Part shown: positions 1 through 9,249 of the stretch, in pieces | Position numbering within the stretch: position 1 is the stretch's first letter | Layout: each line of letters opens with the position of its first letter | From: an uncultured Bacteroidia bacterium | GTDB taxonomy: Bacteria; Bacteroidota; Bacteroidia; Bacteroidales; CAJPTX01 | Direction: 5' to 3' | Length of the DNA stretch: 64,000 bases | Assembly (NCBI GenBank): GCA_938038735.1 | Contig: CALHSW010000001.1 | Location: 18,353 to 82,352, forward strand | Notes under the pieces: generated by a model | What the model was told of the DNA's origin: nothing | Database searches by the model: none | What the model saw: the letters and a program-made list of their open reading frames with translations, nothing else | Program-made: the position numbers and the translations under genes

Positions 1-1624
1 GCTCCCTATTGCTCGCTACGATCACTACATTCCTCCGATCCCGCAGCAAGTGCTGCTCTATCTGGCGGCTCGTCTTCGCAGACGCATCCCCCAAGGCGCA
101 GTCCACTACGCTGTAACGCACATTCTCAGCATTTTGCATGGCTGCAATCCGGCTCTCAAGCATTAGATGCAACGTGTACCCTGCCCCCTCGCCCCGGGCA
201 TCCTCCTCCCGAACCAGCACAACGTTCGTTGTGTCGGAAAACTCGATGCCATTCGCCATCGCCCGCAGCTGCGTGCGCGTCGATGGATTGGCTTGAAATA
301 GAAAGGGATTCATCTCAAATGACGGCGTTGACCCCGACAGCGGCGAAACCATCGTGATGCGACGGCTCGCTGCGTACTGGCTCACCTCCGATATATTTTG
401 GGGGTACACTGGCCCTATAATAATATCCGCCCCAGCCAATGTATCTGACCCTAACAACTTTTGAACATGCGCAGGGCTGTTGCGCGTATCCAGCACGTTC
501 AGCGCAACGCTATACCCCGATGCCTTGAACTGTTCCAACGCCAACAGCACGCCCTTGTAGAACCCTAAAAATCGCTTGTCGTAGCTTACCGCCTGGGTGC
601 TAGACAGCGCGCTCTTAGCGGCAGACGGAACCTTTAAGCTGTCTCCGCTCGTGGCTTCCAGCGAAAACGGCAGCATCAGGGCGCAACGAAGGGTTCTCCC
701 TGCGGGGTAACCCGCGGTAGAGTCGCAGTAGTACGTAGGTGCCACCTGCACTGGAATCGTCTCCACAATCGAAGCCGACTCGCCTCCTTGTTCCACGTTT
801 TCTTCACGCCCCGTTGGCTGCGCACCGCTTGGAATGCACAATGCATCGTCAACCCGCAGCCCCTGCTGCACAATAATAGGATTGGCCTTTAGCAGGCTTG
901 CCAACGGCACCTCGTATTGCTTCGCGATCCGATACAGGCTTTCGCCCCGCTTCACCACGTGCATGGTGGCGCAAGTATCACTCGTGGCCGCGCCCCCCTG
1001 CTGCGGTATAAACAGCCTTTGTCCCTCCGAGAGCACGTCGGAAGCCAAGCTGTTCCGCGCCCTAATCAGCTCCACGCTACTCCCATACTGATTGGCCAAT
1101 GAGTAGAGCGTTTCCCCGCTGCGCACCGTGTGCCATTCCCCCTTCTCATCCCCTCCGCTTGGCTGCTGCGCCAAGACTTCTGCGCTAGGAATGCGGAGTA
1201 TCGCCCCTTGCGGCAATTCTGTCGTGTGCAAACCATTATAGCTTTGCAGCTGCGCCACGCTCATCCCATAGCGCCTCGCGATCGAGTATAACGTCTCCCC
1301 CTCCTCCACCAAATGCAACGAGAACTCAGCACCTTCCTTAGCCTTTACCACCTTGGATGTCGGTATGCGTAGCTTCTGCCCCACTTGCACGCCGTAGTAT
1401 ACATCGGGATTATGCAATGCTATCTCCGCCAACGAAACGCCGTACCGCTTACTAATCCCATACAGCGACTCGCCTTTCGACACCGTGTGTATTATGAACG
1501 GCTTCCCGTCTATCTCCACAATCTGCCCCTCATCGTCACGTTGGTAATGCGATGTCGCCGCGTACGCCGCGCCAGCCAAAGACTGGCATACTACCACCAT
1601 CAACGCTAAAAGCCTCGTCACCAT
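1..1624 (-). CDS. LysM-repeat protein with periplasmic-binding-like domain (3' end outside window)
   Basis: The frame is open from an ATG at 1624 to the window edge, giving 541 residues of a longer protein. A signal peptide of about 22 residues (MVTRLLALMVVVCQSLAGAA) leads into four LysM repeats, recognisable by HTVSKGESLYGISKRYG, HLVEEGETLYSIARRYG, HTVRSGETLYSLANQYG and HVVKRGESLYRIAKQYE, each ending in an IP[ST/Q] turn. After about residue 300 comes a type I periplasmic-binding-like fold (LRCALMLPFSLEA, FYKGVLLALEQF, DIIIGPVYPQN, ITMVSPLSGSTPSF). LysM binds peptidoglycan; the second domain resembles amino-acid ABC-transporter binding proteins, but this architecture in Bacteroidota has no proven ligand. 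It is probably periplasmic or cell-wall bound. Its upstream neighbour is the M13 peptidase, separated by a strong hairpin. Confidence 0.85.
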   Translation of the reverse strand, partial: MVTRLLALMVVVCQSLAGAAYAATSHYQRDDEGQIVEIDGKPFIIHTVSKGESLYGISKRYGVSLAEIALHNPDVYYGVQVGQKLRIPTSKVVKAKEGAEFSLHLVEEGETLYSIARRYGMSVAQLQSYNGLHTTELPQGAILRIPSAEVLAQQPSGGDEKGEWHTVRSGETLYSLANQYGSSVELIRARNSLASDVLSEGQRLFIPQQGGAATSDTCATMHVVKRGESLYRIAKQYEVPLASLLKANPIIVQQGLRVDDALCIPSGAQPTGREENVEQGGESASIVETIPVQVAPTYYCDSTAGYPAGRTLRCALMLPFSLEATSGDSLKVPSAAKSALSSTQAVSYDKRFLGFYKGVLLALEQFKASGYSVALNVLDTRNSPAHVQKLLGSDTLAGADIIIGPVYPQNISEVSQYAASRRITMVSPLSGSTPSFEMNPFLFQANPSTRTQLRAMANGIEFSDTTNVVLVREEDARGEGAGYTLHLMLESRIAAMQNAENVRYSVVDCALGDASAKTSRQIEQHLLRDRRNVVIVASNRE

Positions 1625-1650
1625 ATCAATCTCTTTTTGCAGGTAACACA

Positions 1651-1692
1651 ACACCTCACGGAAGAACCCCTAAAGGCTCTTCCGCAAGGTGC
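1651..1692 (-). terminator. hairpin after the M13 peptidase gene
   Basis: The arms 1651-1665 and 1678-1692 pair over 15 positions (11-12 Watson-Crick, the rest G-U type) around a 12-base loop. On the minus strand the hairpin follows the M13 stop and is trailed by TGTTGTGTTACC, a weak U tract. It lies 27 bases before the LysM gene start, so it is either a terminator for the etf operon or an attenuating leader hairpin. Confidence 0.5.
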
Positions 1693-1717
1693 AAATCTCA
1701 TTCCCCCCTACTCTGCG

Positions 1718-3769
1718 CTACCAAATCGTAGGCCGCTGCGCCGGCGTACGGAAGTACGGGCTGCTCTCCGGAACCTTAAACGCCTCGTAGAACGCAGGGA
1801 TATTGTACACTGCGCCGTTCACCCTAAACTCTCCAGGCGAATGAACATCTGTCTTCAAGCGTCGCTTGCTCTCCTCCGGCCGCACCACGTTCCGCCATAC
1901 CTTGGAGTACGCCAAGAAGAACCGCTGCTGGGGCGTAAACCCATCAATCTCAGGCGCCAGCACGGTTTGCCCCTTATCCTGCGCCGCCTTCTCCATCGCC
2001 CGGTACGATATCGACAAGCCACCGTAATCCGCCAAATTCTCGCCCAACGTCAGCGCTCCATTCACATGCTCTCCCTCCAGCTCAAATCCATTGTACTGAT
2101 CCACCACGAGCTGCGCCAACGCCTTGAAACGCTGCCCATCCGCTTCCGTCCACCAATTCTCCAAGTTCCCATCCTTATTGTACAAACGCCCTTGGTCGTC
2201 AAAGCCATGGGTAATCTCGTGCCCAATCACTACGCCTATCGCCCCATAGTTCACCGCATCATCCCCATTGGGGTAGAAGAACGGCGGCTGCAGTATCGCC
2301 GCTGGGAACACTATCTCATTACGGGTCGGCGAGTAGTACGCATTGACCGTCTGCGGATACATGAACCACTCCTCCTTGTCCACCGGCTGCCCCAGCTTTG
2401 ACATCTCGTAGTTGAAATCAAAAATGTTCGCATTCCTTACGTTAAGCGCGTAACGATCCCGCGATACCGTCAAATCGGTGTAATCTCTCCACTTGTTGGG
2501 GTACCCTATCTTTAGCCCCATCGCGTCTAGCTTCGCGATGGCCCGCGCCTTGGTAGAGTCGCTCATCCACTCAAGCCCCTGCAGTGTCGTACGCAGCGCC
2601 GAACGCAGGTTTCCAACTATCTGCTCCATGCGGCTCTTCGACTCCGGCGGGAAATGTTTCGCCACATACTCACGCCCTATCGCCTCGCCCAGCGCGCCCT
2701 GCGTCATGCTTAGCACCCGCTTCCAACGTGCCCGCTGCACCTGCTGCCCCGACAGCGCCTTCCCGTAGAAGTCAAAGCTGATCTGCTCAATGTCGCTTGA
2801 AAGCGCGCTTGCGTAGTCCGAGAAGAAATGCAGCGCCATGTAGTCCTTCCACACGTTAATCGGCGTTTCCACCAGCTCCTTATCCACCAGCTGCAGGAAC
2901 GAAGGATTGTCAACTATAACCGTCGCTGGGGCATCCACTCCCATGTTCTGGAAATAGAGCGTCCAATCAAAATTAGGCATCAGCTTCTGCAGCTCCTCAA
3001 ACGTCAACTTATTATACGTTTTCACAGGATCCCTACGCTCCACGCGGGACATCGTGCCCTGCGCCAACCGCTTCTCAAACGCAAACACATCGTTCACCAT
3101 CTCCTCTGCCGCGGCTTCCTCCTGGCCCTGCACCCGCAAGAAATTCACTAGCATCTCCTTGTAGGCCCCACGCAGACGCTCATTGTCAGCCCCCGAATCC
3201 AAGTAGTAATCACGGTCCGGCATCCCCAGCCCCGACTGGTAAATCGAGAGGACCATCTTCGTTACGTCGCGGCTATCCTCCTGCACCGTGATGTAGAAGG
3301 GCAAACGGCTGCCCAGCGGGCAGAGCCGCGCCAACTGCCGCACCACGTCCTCGGGCTTCGCCACCGTGGCTATGTTGTCCAAGTCGGGCTTTATCGGCTC
3401 ATACCCCATCGCGTCGATCGTTGCCGTATCCATGCCCGACGCAAAGAAATTCCCAAGCTTTAGCCACTCCGCATCCGTCGTGTCGCCCTGCCGATTCCAC
3501 GCCTCAAACACGATGTCCTTCACCTGCTTCTCCGTCTCCTCAGCCAGGATGTCAAACGCTCCGTAGCGCGTCTTATCCTCTGGAATCTGCGTCTTGCTCA
3601 GCCACCCTCCATTGCTGTACCGGTAAAAATCCATGCCAGGATCCACCGTGAGATCCATGTCTTCCTTCATTATCGCCTTCTCTTCCTGCTTGCCGCCTTG
3701 GCAGGAGGCCATTAGCACTAGCCCCGCCAGCACGGCCCATTGTACTACCCTAGTTCTCATTGCCATCAT
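1718..3769 (-). CDS. M13-family zinc metallopeptidase (neprilysin/PepO type), lipoprotein
   Basis: The 683-residue protein has a lipoprotein signal ending in LMASC (lipid Cys about residue 23), so it should be anchored in the periplasm or outer membrane. The M13 signatures are all present: VNAYYSP substrate-binding motif, HEITH at 517-521 (two zinc ligands and catalytic Glu518), and GENLADYGG with third ligand Glu577 and Asp581. Family members cleave oligopeptides. The C-terminus ends RPTIW, where most relatives end in a CxxW motif; the Cys is absent here. The start overlaps the stop of the acyl-CoA dehydrogenase gene as ATGA, indicating translational coupling, although no functional link to electron transfer is obvious. 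ATGs at 3766 and 3760 are possible alternative starts. Confidence 0.93.
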   Translation of the reverse strand: MMAMRTRVVQWAVLAGLVLMASCQGGKQEEKAIMKEDMDLTVDPGMDFYRYSNGGWLSKTQIPEDKTRYGAFDILAEETEKQVKDIVFEAWNRQGDTTDAEWLKLGNFFASGMDTATIDAMGYEPIKPDLDNIATVAKPEDVVRQLARLCPLGSRLPFYITVQEDSRDVTKMVLSIYQSGLGMPDRDYYLDSGADNERLRGAYKEMLVNFLRVQGQEEAAAEEMVNDVFAFEKRLAQGTMSRVERRDPVKTYNKLTFEELQKLMPNFDWTLYFQNMGVDAPATVIVDNPSFLQLVDKELVETPINVWKDYMALHFFSDYASALSSDIEQISFDFYGKALSGQQVQRARWKRVLSMTQGALGEAIGREYVAKHFPPESKSRMEQIVGNLRSALRTTLQGLEWMSDSTKARAIAKLDAMGLKIGYPNKWRDYTDLTVSRDRYALNVRNANIFDFNYEMSKLGQPVDKEEWFMYPQTVNAYYSPTRNEIVFPAAILQPPFFYPNGDDAVNYGAIGVVIGHEITHGFDDQGRLYNKDGNLENWWTEADGQRFKALAQLVVDQYNGFELEGEHVNGALTLGENLADYGGLSISYRAMEKAAQDKGQTVLAPEIDGFTPQQRFFLAYSKVWRNVVRPEESKRRLKTDVHSPGEFRVNGAVYNIPAFYEAFKVPESSPYFRTPAQRPTIW

Positions 3770-5499
3770 TTCTCTATTTCCTGCGGTCCTTCCGCAAATA
3801 CCCTATAATCCTTCAAATTCTCAACGTTCACCTCGCAAACCATCGCGTGGTGCATCTCGCAAACCGTCTTCCCGTACCGTACGAAGTTACGCGCGCTCAG
3901 CTCGTACGCTCCGTCACGCTGCGCATCTATCAGCAGCAAATACCCCAGCACAATGTACCCCGCCATCTCCACCAACCTCCGAGCATGGAAGTCTAGCAAC
4001 TCATTGCTCTTGGCATCCTGCACCTGCGCCACATCGGCCTTTAGCATCTGGGTAAGCTCCCGCAGCGCCTCGCGCTCCTTGGTTAGCTTCGTATTGACGC
4101 ACTGCGAATCAAAATAGTCAATGCGCCCCTCGATAAGCCCTGTCGTAACGCCACGTATGGCGGCCACCACCTGCAGCTGCGACGTCCCCTCGTAAATCGT
4201 CAATATCCTCGCATCGCGGTAGTAACGCTCCACTGGGTAATCCTTCATGAAGCCCGACCCACCATGGATCTGTATCGCATCGTAGCATATCTGGTTGCAC
4301 ATCTCGCTGGAGAAGAGCTTGAGTATCGGCGTAAACGCATCCGCCAGCCGTTGGTACTCTTTCAACTCCTTTCGCTCCTCCGCGCTCAGCTTCCGCTCGT
4401 TCTGTATGTGCGTCAGCGACTTGTAGATGTCTACATACCTTGATGTCTCGTACAGCACGGCGCGGCACGCATCCAGCTTCGCCTTCATCAACGCCAACAT
4501 CTCGTACACAGCGGGGAATTTCACGATCGCCGTGCCGAACTGCTCCCGCTCGTGCGCGTACTTCTCCGCCTCGCGGTACGCCGCCTCGGCGAGCCCCACG
4601 CTCTGCGCCCCCACCCCCAGCCGTGCGCCGTTCATCAGCGACATGACGTACTTGATCAGCCCCAGCTTCCGCTCCCCAACAAGCTCCGCCGGCGCATTCG
4701 TAAACACCAGCTCGCACGTCGGCGAGCCGACTATCCCCATCTTATGCTCAATCCGGCGAACCTTCACCGCCGCACTGCGCTTATCGTAGATGAAAAGCGA
4801 AATGCCTCGCCCATCGTGCGTTCCCTCCTCGGAGCGCGCCATAACCAACGAGATGTCCGCATCGCCATTCGTGATGAACCGCTTCACCCCATTCAAATAC
4901 CACTTCCCCGACGCCTCATCCTGCGTGGCCTTGAGCGCCACCGCCTGCAAATCGCTCCCCGCGTCGGGCTCCGTGAGCCCCATCGCGTACGTCTTCCCCG
5001 CATTCGCTAGCGGAAGGTACTTCGCCTTCTGCTCCTCGTTCGCGAATTCATGTATCGTCTCAGCGCAATCCTGCAGCCCCCATATGTTGGCGAACCCCGC
5101 ATCGGCACGGCTCACCAGCTCCGCCGCCATCACGTACGGCACTATCGGAAAGTTTAATCCCCCATACTCTCGCGGGAGCGACATCCCGTACAGCCCCGAC
5201 GCGGCCAGCGCATCGTGGTTCTCCTGCGTCTTGGGATGGTAGTGCGCCCGCCCTCCATCCACATGCGGTCCCTCCGCATCCACCTGCTCCGCGTTCACGG
5301 CTATCGTATCGGCGCATATCTCCCCCACTATCGAAAGTACCTTCTTGTAATTATCCTGCGCATCCTCAAAGTCTACCGGCGCATACCCCGACCTATCTCC
5401 GCCCGCAAATCCCTGCTCCTTGAGCTCCACTATGCGACGCATCAGCGGATTATCCAACTGAAAGCGCAACGCTTCGTTATCTTCAAAAAAGTTCGCCAT
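3766..5499 (-). CDS. acyl-CoA dehydrogenase with C-terminal extension
   Basis: This 577-residue FAD enzyme interconverts acyl-CoA and 2-enoyl-CoA, with electrons carried by the EtfAB encoded immediately upstream. Family marks are the N-terminal helical domain, GLTEPDAGSDLQ, the flavin-contacting QIHGGSGFMKDYPVERYYRD, and TIYEGTSQLQ, whose Glu is the usual catalytic base. Simple short-chain enzymes are about 380 residues; here about 120-150 residues follow the catalytic core, as in the longer acyl-CoA dehydrogenase subgroup with an extra helical C-terminal domain. The gene starts 21 bases after the etfA stop. The direction (oxidation or crotonyl-CoA-type reduction) cannot be read from sequence. 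Confidence 0.92.
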   Translation of the reverse strand: MANFFEDNEALRFQLDNPLMRRIVELKEQGFAGGDRSGYAPVDFEDAQDNYKKVLSIVGEICADTIAVNAEQVDAEGPHVDGGRAHYHPKTQENHDALAASGLYGMSLPREYGGLNFPIVPYVMAAELVSRADAGFANIWGLQDCAETIHEFANEEQKAKYLPLANAGKTYAMGLTEPDAGSDLQAVALKATQDEASGKWYLNGVKRFITNGDADISLVMARSEEGTHDGRGISLFIYDKRSAAVKVRRIEHKMGIVGSPTCELVFTNAPAELVGERKLGLIKYVMSLMNGARLGVGAQSVGLAEAAYREAEKYAHEREQFGTAIVKFPAVYEMLALMKAKLDACRAVLYETSRYVDIYKSLTHIQNERKLSAEERKELKEYQRLADAFTPILKLFSSEMCNQICYDAIQIHGGSGFMKDYPVERYYRDARILTIYEGTSQLQVVAAIRGVTTGLIEGRIDYFDSQCVNTKLTKEREALRELTQMLKADVAQVQDAKSNELLDFHARRLVEMAGYIVLGYLLLIDAQRDGAYELSARNFVRYGKTVCEMHHAMVCEVNVENLKDYRVFAEGPQEIEK

Positions 5500-5520
5500 C
5501 GCTTCTCCTCTCTTTACCCG

Positions 5521-6540
5521 CTACTTGGAATTCTTTTTATACGCCGCGATGAAATGCCCCAGCACCTCATGCACATCCCCCACTATCGCGTAATCCGCTA
5601 TCCTATTCATCGGTGCATCCGGATCGCTATTTATCGATATAATCATCTGCGACTCGCTCATCCCCGCCGTATGCTGCACCTGGCCCGAAATGCCGCAGGC
5701 TATATAGAGCTTCGGCCGCACCGTCACCCCGGTCTGCCCCACCTGCCGCGCATGGTCCGCATAGCCAGCATCCACCGCCGCGCGTGACGCGCCCACCTCG
5801 GCCCCCAACAGATGGGCCAACTCAAAGAGCTGCTCAAAACCCTCCTTCGACCCCACGCCGTAGCCGCCTGCTACAATAATCGGCGCACCTTTTATATCTA
5901 TCGTTTTCTCCTCAATGAACCGATCCAAGATCGAAATCACAAAGTCCTCATCCCGCAGCAGCTGCTTCGTGTCAATGCTCACCACCTCGCACTCCACCGC
6001 CTTCGCCAACGCCTCACGATGCATCACCCCCTCCCGCACCGTGGCCATCTGCGGACGGCACTCCGGGTTCACAATCGTGGCAATGATGTTCCCACCGAAC
6101 GCCGGACGAATCTGGTACAGCAAATCCTTGTACTCCTTGCCCGTCTTCGCATCCTTGTAGTCCCCCATCTGCAGCATCGTGCAGTCGGCCGTCAGTCCGC
6201 TGTGCAGCTTTGACGACACCCGCGGCGCCAAGTCGCGCCCCACGGTCGTCGCGCCGAATAGCGCCACCCGCGGTTTCTCTCGACGAAATATATCGCAAAC
6301 GATCCGCTCGTAGGGGAGCGTTAAGTAGTGCTGTAGCCGCTTGTCATCCGCCACGTAAACCCTCGTGGCGCCGTACTCCGCAACGCTCTTCGCCGCCTCG
6401 CCAATCCCGCTGCCTATCGCCACGGCCTCCACCGAGCAGCCAAAATCCTTCGCCAGCCCCCGCGCCTTGGTCAGCAACTCATAGCTCACATCAGCCACCT
6501 TGCCGCCCTCTATCTCGCAGTATACTATTATATTATCCAC
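5521..6540 (-). CDS. etfA: electron transfer flavoprotein, alpha subunit
   Basis: 339 residues, the normal size. The C-terminal FAD-binding half is clear: APIIVAGGYGVGSKEGFEQL, VGASRAAVDAGYA, VGQTGVTVRPKLYIACGISG, and INSDPDAPMNRIADYAIVGD. The N-terminal domain (IIVYCEIEGGKVADVSYELL) is the usual EtfA Rossmann-like part. It pairs with EtfB to carry electrons between the acyl-CoA dehydrogenase and a quinone or ferredoxin partner. It lies 38 bases downstream of etfB in the same operon. Confidence 0.95.
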   Translation of the reverse strand: MDNIIVYCEIEGGKVADVSYELLTKARGLAKDFGCSVEAVAIGSGIGEAAKSVAEYGATRVYVADDKRLQHYLTLPYERIVCDIFRREKPRVALFGATTVGRDLAPRVSSKLHSGLTADCTMLQMGDYKDAKTGKEYKDLLYQIRPAFGGNIIATIVNPECRPQMATVREGVMHREALAKAVECEVVSIDTKQLLRDEDFVISILDRFIEEKTIDIKGAPIIVAGGYGVGSKEGFEQLFELAHLLGAEVGASRAAVDAGYADHARQVGQTGVTVRPKLYIACGISGQVQHTAGMSESQMIISINSDPDAPMNRIADYAIVGDVHEVLGHFIAAYKKNSK

Positions 6541-6578
6541 CGTCTCGTCTCCTTTGCCTTTGTCCGCTCCCTGTTGAC

Positions 6579-7415
6579 CTATCCGATTGCATGCGACGCG
6601 AGCAGCTCTTTCACCAGCCCCTCCACTGCCGCCGCGTTACCCTCAATGCGCTTCGACTCCTTCACCTGGAACACCACATTCTCCACGGTTTTTACCTTGG
6701 TGGGCGACCCCGAAAGCCCCAGCGATGCCGCATCAGCCTCAAGCACCGCCGCGCTCCACTCCTGCAGCGGCGACCCCTCTACCACGCCCCCCTCCATCTG
6801 CTCGCTGGGCACGCTCGCCCGTTTCCACTTCATCACCAGCTTGGCATGGCGCGGCCTACACGGCACCGCGCTGCCGTTCACCGTCACCAGCATCGGCAGC
6901 CCGCCCGTCAGCACCTCAACGCCCCGCTCTATCCGGCGGCGCACCGTAACCTTTTCACCCTCTAGCTCTACCGACTCCGCGTAGGTGATTTGCGGCCACC
7001 CCAGCTTCTCCGCCACCTGCGGCCCCACCTGCGCCGTGTCGCCGTCGATGGCCTGCCGCCCCGCTATGATCATATCCGGCTTGAGCTTCTTCATCACGCA
7101 GCTCAAGGCGTACGACGTGGCCAGCGTATCCGATCCCGCAAACGCCCTATCCGTCAACAGCACCCCCCTGTCCGCCCCTCTGAACAGCCCCTCCCGCAAG
7201 AGCTCCACCGCCCGCACCGGGCCCATCGTTACCAGCGTCACCTGCACGTCGGGGCGCTTATCTTTTATACGCAACGCCTGCTCCAACGCATTCAAATCCT
7301 CCGGGTTGAAAATCGCCGGCAAGGCGGCCCGATTCACCGTGCCATCCGCCTTCATCGCATCCTTCCCCACGTTGCGAGTATCCGGCACCTGCTTCGCTAG
7401 TACTACTATGTCCAT
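6579..7415 (-). CDS. etfB: electron transfer flavoprotein, beta subunit
   Basis: 278 residues from the ATG at 7415, where the protein begins MDIVVLAKQVPDTRNVG as EtfB does; an in-frame upstream extension to 7496 crosses the promoter and is unlikely. Motifs include NPEDLNALEQALRIKD, GRQAIDGDTAQVGPQVAEKLG (nucleotide-binding region) and AMANG-like spacing towards the C-terminus. It is the first gene of the etfB-etfA-acyl-CoA dehydrogenase-M13 operon. A TACCTTTG box lies about 40 bases upstream of the start. Confidence 0.95.
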   Translation of the reverse strand: MDIVVLAKQVPDTRNVGKDAMKADGTVNRAALPAIFNPEDLNALEQALRIKDKRPDVQVTLVTMGPVRAVELLREGLFRGADRGVLLTDRAFAGSDTLATSYALSCVMKKLKPDMIIAGRQAIDGDTAQVGPQVAEKLGWPQITYAESVELEGEKVTVRRRIERGVEVLTGGLPMLVTVNGSAVPCRPRHAKLVMKWKRASVPSEQMEGGVVEGSPLQEWSAAVLEADAASLGLSGSPTKVKTVENVVFQVKESKRIEGNAAAVEGLVKELLASHAIG

Positions 7416-7453
7416 CTTGCTGTCCTTATCCTTCTTTAATGCCTTCACGCTTA

Positions 7454-7461
7454 CAAAGGTA
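7454..7461 (-). promoter_or_regulatory. -7 box of the etf operon promoter
   Basis: On the minus strand the site reads TACCTTTG, an exact match to the Bacteroidota -7 consensus TAnnTTTG. It lies 38 bases upstream of the etfB ATG. A clear TTTG at the standard 19-20 base distance is not present (ATTGG is closer, at 16), so the -33 element is weak. Confidence 0.55.
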
Positions 7462-7505
7462 CTATTTTTTTCTTCACCAATGCACGCCCGCTGCAAAAAT
7501 TCTTC

Positions 7506-9227
7506 CTAGAATCCTATTCCCACGCTTAGCTCTAGCCCCACCCCCTTCGTGGGCCTCCCCCCAAAATTGCTCGATATCACCACGTATTGCCCCCCTACTC
7601 CCCCTACCACGTACAAGCCATCCCGCAGCCGATACGCCACATCCATCCCAACGCCCACGCCCGGCACAGCCCTATAGGTGCGAAAGTATGAAAATGCCTC
7701 CTGCTTCGTTTGCAGCGAGTAGTGCATCCCATAAAACCCACGTACGTACGGCAGTAGTAGCACCGCGTTCAGCTTCACGGGCAGCTGCACCCCCAGGCTC
7801 GGCGCCAATCCCACGTAGTGCCCCCGCACTTCGCTCGTCAGGTCAGTCATGGGGTCTGTCGCCTCAAATCCATACCTACCGTACACCCCATCAATCCGGA
7901 AAAACACATACGTCCATTGCATGTAGCTGAATTGCAACGCCAGGCCCACCCCCTCCTTGCCGTAGAAGGGTACTTTAACCCCCGCGCGCGCCGTCCCCCG
8001 CATCTCCACCGAATGCGCTAACCCATAGTGCCTCTGCTCCGGCAGCGGCGGCAGCGCCAACTCCTCTACCTGCCAAGCGCCACGCTCGTGCGTCACTACC
8101 AAGGGTTCACGCTCTTCACTCCGCACCACCTCGTGCAGCTCCCCATTCGTCACCACCCGCGTGTAGGCATCCGCATACCCGCGACGCAGCGCACTGGCCA
8201 ACACAACCCTCACGCCTTCCACCCCCTCCCCCACGTTGAATAGGTGCGCTACGCGCTTCCGTACGCCACGGTCCAAGCAGTCATACTCCCCAAACACGCG
8301 GCTCACCGGCACGCTCACTACATACCCATCGCTTAGCCACGACTCTACACTTTCCCCATCCTCATTGAGAGCCGCCGCGAACTGCGCACCATCAAACGTC
8401 CCTCCCGGGGTATCGTCTAATTGCCGCAGCACGTCTATCACCTCGTTTACTGGCACCGCCACCGAACGCCCCTCGTAAAGCGTTGCCTTCCATATGTTTA
8501 CTCCCAGTAAAGAAACGCCCGACTCCCGCCCCAAATCCCTTATCAACAGCGCGCTGCCCGACATGCCGGGGTCCAGCGTGGCATCGTGCTCTATAAGCCT
8601 TTTTTCCTTTTTGGCACCGCCTTCACCCTGCGCTTTCATGCGCAGCATCCTATGATTCCGCTCGAGGGTCCATCGCGGCTCTCCGCCAAAACCCGCGTAG
8701 CCGGCCACCAGCAATTCCGACTCCTTCCCCACCCCCATCGTGTCCAGCGGCAACCCCGCCCCCCGGTAGCTATCGGGCAGGGCTACCACCGCCAAATCGG
8801 TCGGCCCCTGCGAGTAGACTATCTCGCACCGCCCTATTCGCTCCTCGCCGCCGCCCAGCTCCACCTCCGCGCCCTGCGCCAATGCCAGCCCATGGCGACT
8901 TGTCAACACATATTTCTGACTCCCCCACAGCACCACCACCCCGCTCAAAAAGCCCCCCTCTACGTAATCTTCCAGGAGGTCCGACGCAGTCCTGAATCCC
9001 CTCCGCCCCAGCTCCTTACGCAACTCTGCGATATACTGCTCGCACGTCCCATCGTACACCGGCTGCAACGTAACAATGCACTCCTGCAGGAACGCCGTGT
9101 CGATCCTATCCCCTCCATCCTCCGCACCGCCGGCATGCGCCGACGCAACAACGACTCCCAGCAGCCCCAGCACCACCGTTAGCACTACGCCCCGCAGCAA
9201 ATTCACCCACATCACTATCGCAGCCAT
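7506..9227 (-). CDS. trypsin-like serine protease joined to an outer-membrane-like beta barrel
   Basis: I chose the ATG at 9227 (573 residues) because it gives a signal/anchor peptide (hydrophobic stretch about residues 9-30) and a GGGAAAGAAG ribosome site; a longer reading would overlap nadE. Residues about 95-255 form a chymotrypsin-fold domain with an apparently intact triad: His112 in LTSRHG, Asp144 in PTDLAVV, Ser223 in DPGMSGSAL. The last about 150 residues alternate aromatic and small residues (VGLALQFSYMQWTYVFFRID, YVGLAPSLGVQLPVKL, GVGVGMDVAYRLRDGLYVVG) and end in a terminal Phe (LSVGIGF), typical of an outer-membrane barrel. I do not recognise a named family for the whole protein. 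It may be a surface or periplasm-facing protease anchored by its own barrel. Confidence 0.75.
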   Translation of the reverse strand: MAAIVMWVNLLRGVVLTVVLGLLGVVVASAHAGGAEDGGDRIDTAFLQECIVTLQPVYDGTCEQYIAELRKELGRRGFRTASDLLEDYVEGGFLSGVVVLWGSQKYVLTSRHGLALAQGAEVELGGGEERIGRCEIVYSQGPTDLAVVALPDSYRGAGLPLDTMGVGKESELLVAGYAGFGGEPRWTLERNHRMLRMKAQGEGGAKKEKRLIEHDATLDPGMSGSALLIRDLGRESGVSLLGVNIWKATLYEGRSVAVPVNEVIDVLRQLDDTPGGTFDGAQFAAALNEDGESVESWLSDGYVVSVPVSRVFGEYDCLDRGVRKRVAHLFNVGEGVEGVRVVLASALRRGYADAYTRVVTNGELHEVVRSEEREPLVVTHERGAWQVEELALPPLPEQRHYGLAHSVEMRGTARAGVKVPFYGKEGVGLALQFSYMQWTYVFFRIDGVYGRYGFEATDPMTDLTSEVRGHYVGLAPSLGVQLPVKLNAVLLLPYVRGFYGMHYSLQTKQEAFSYFRTYRAVPGVGVGMDVAYRLRDGLYVVGGVGGQYVVISSNFGGRPTKGVGLELSVGIGF

Positions 9228-9249
9228 TACGACAATCTTCTTTCCCTTT

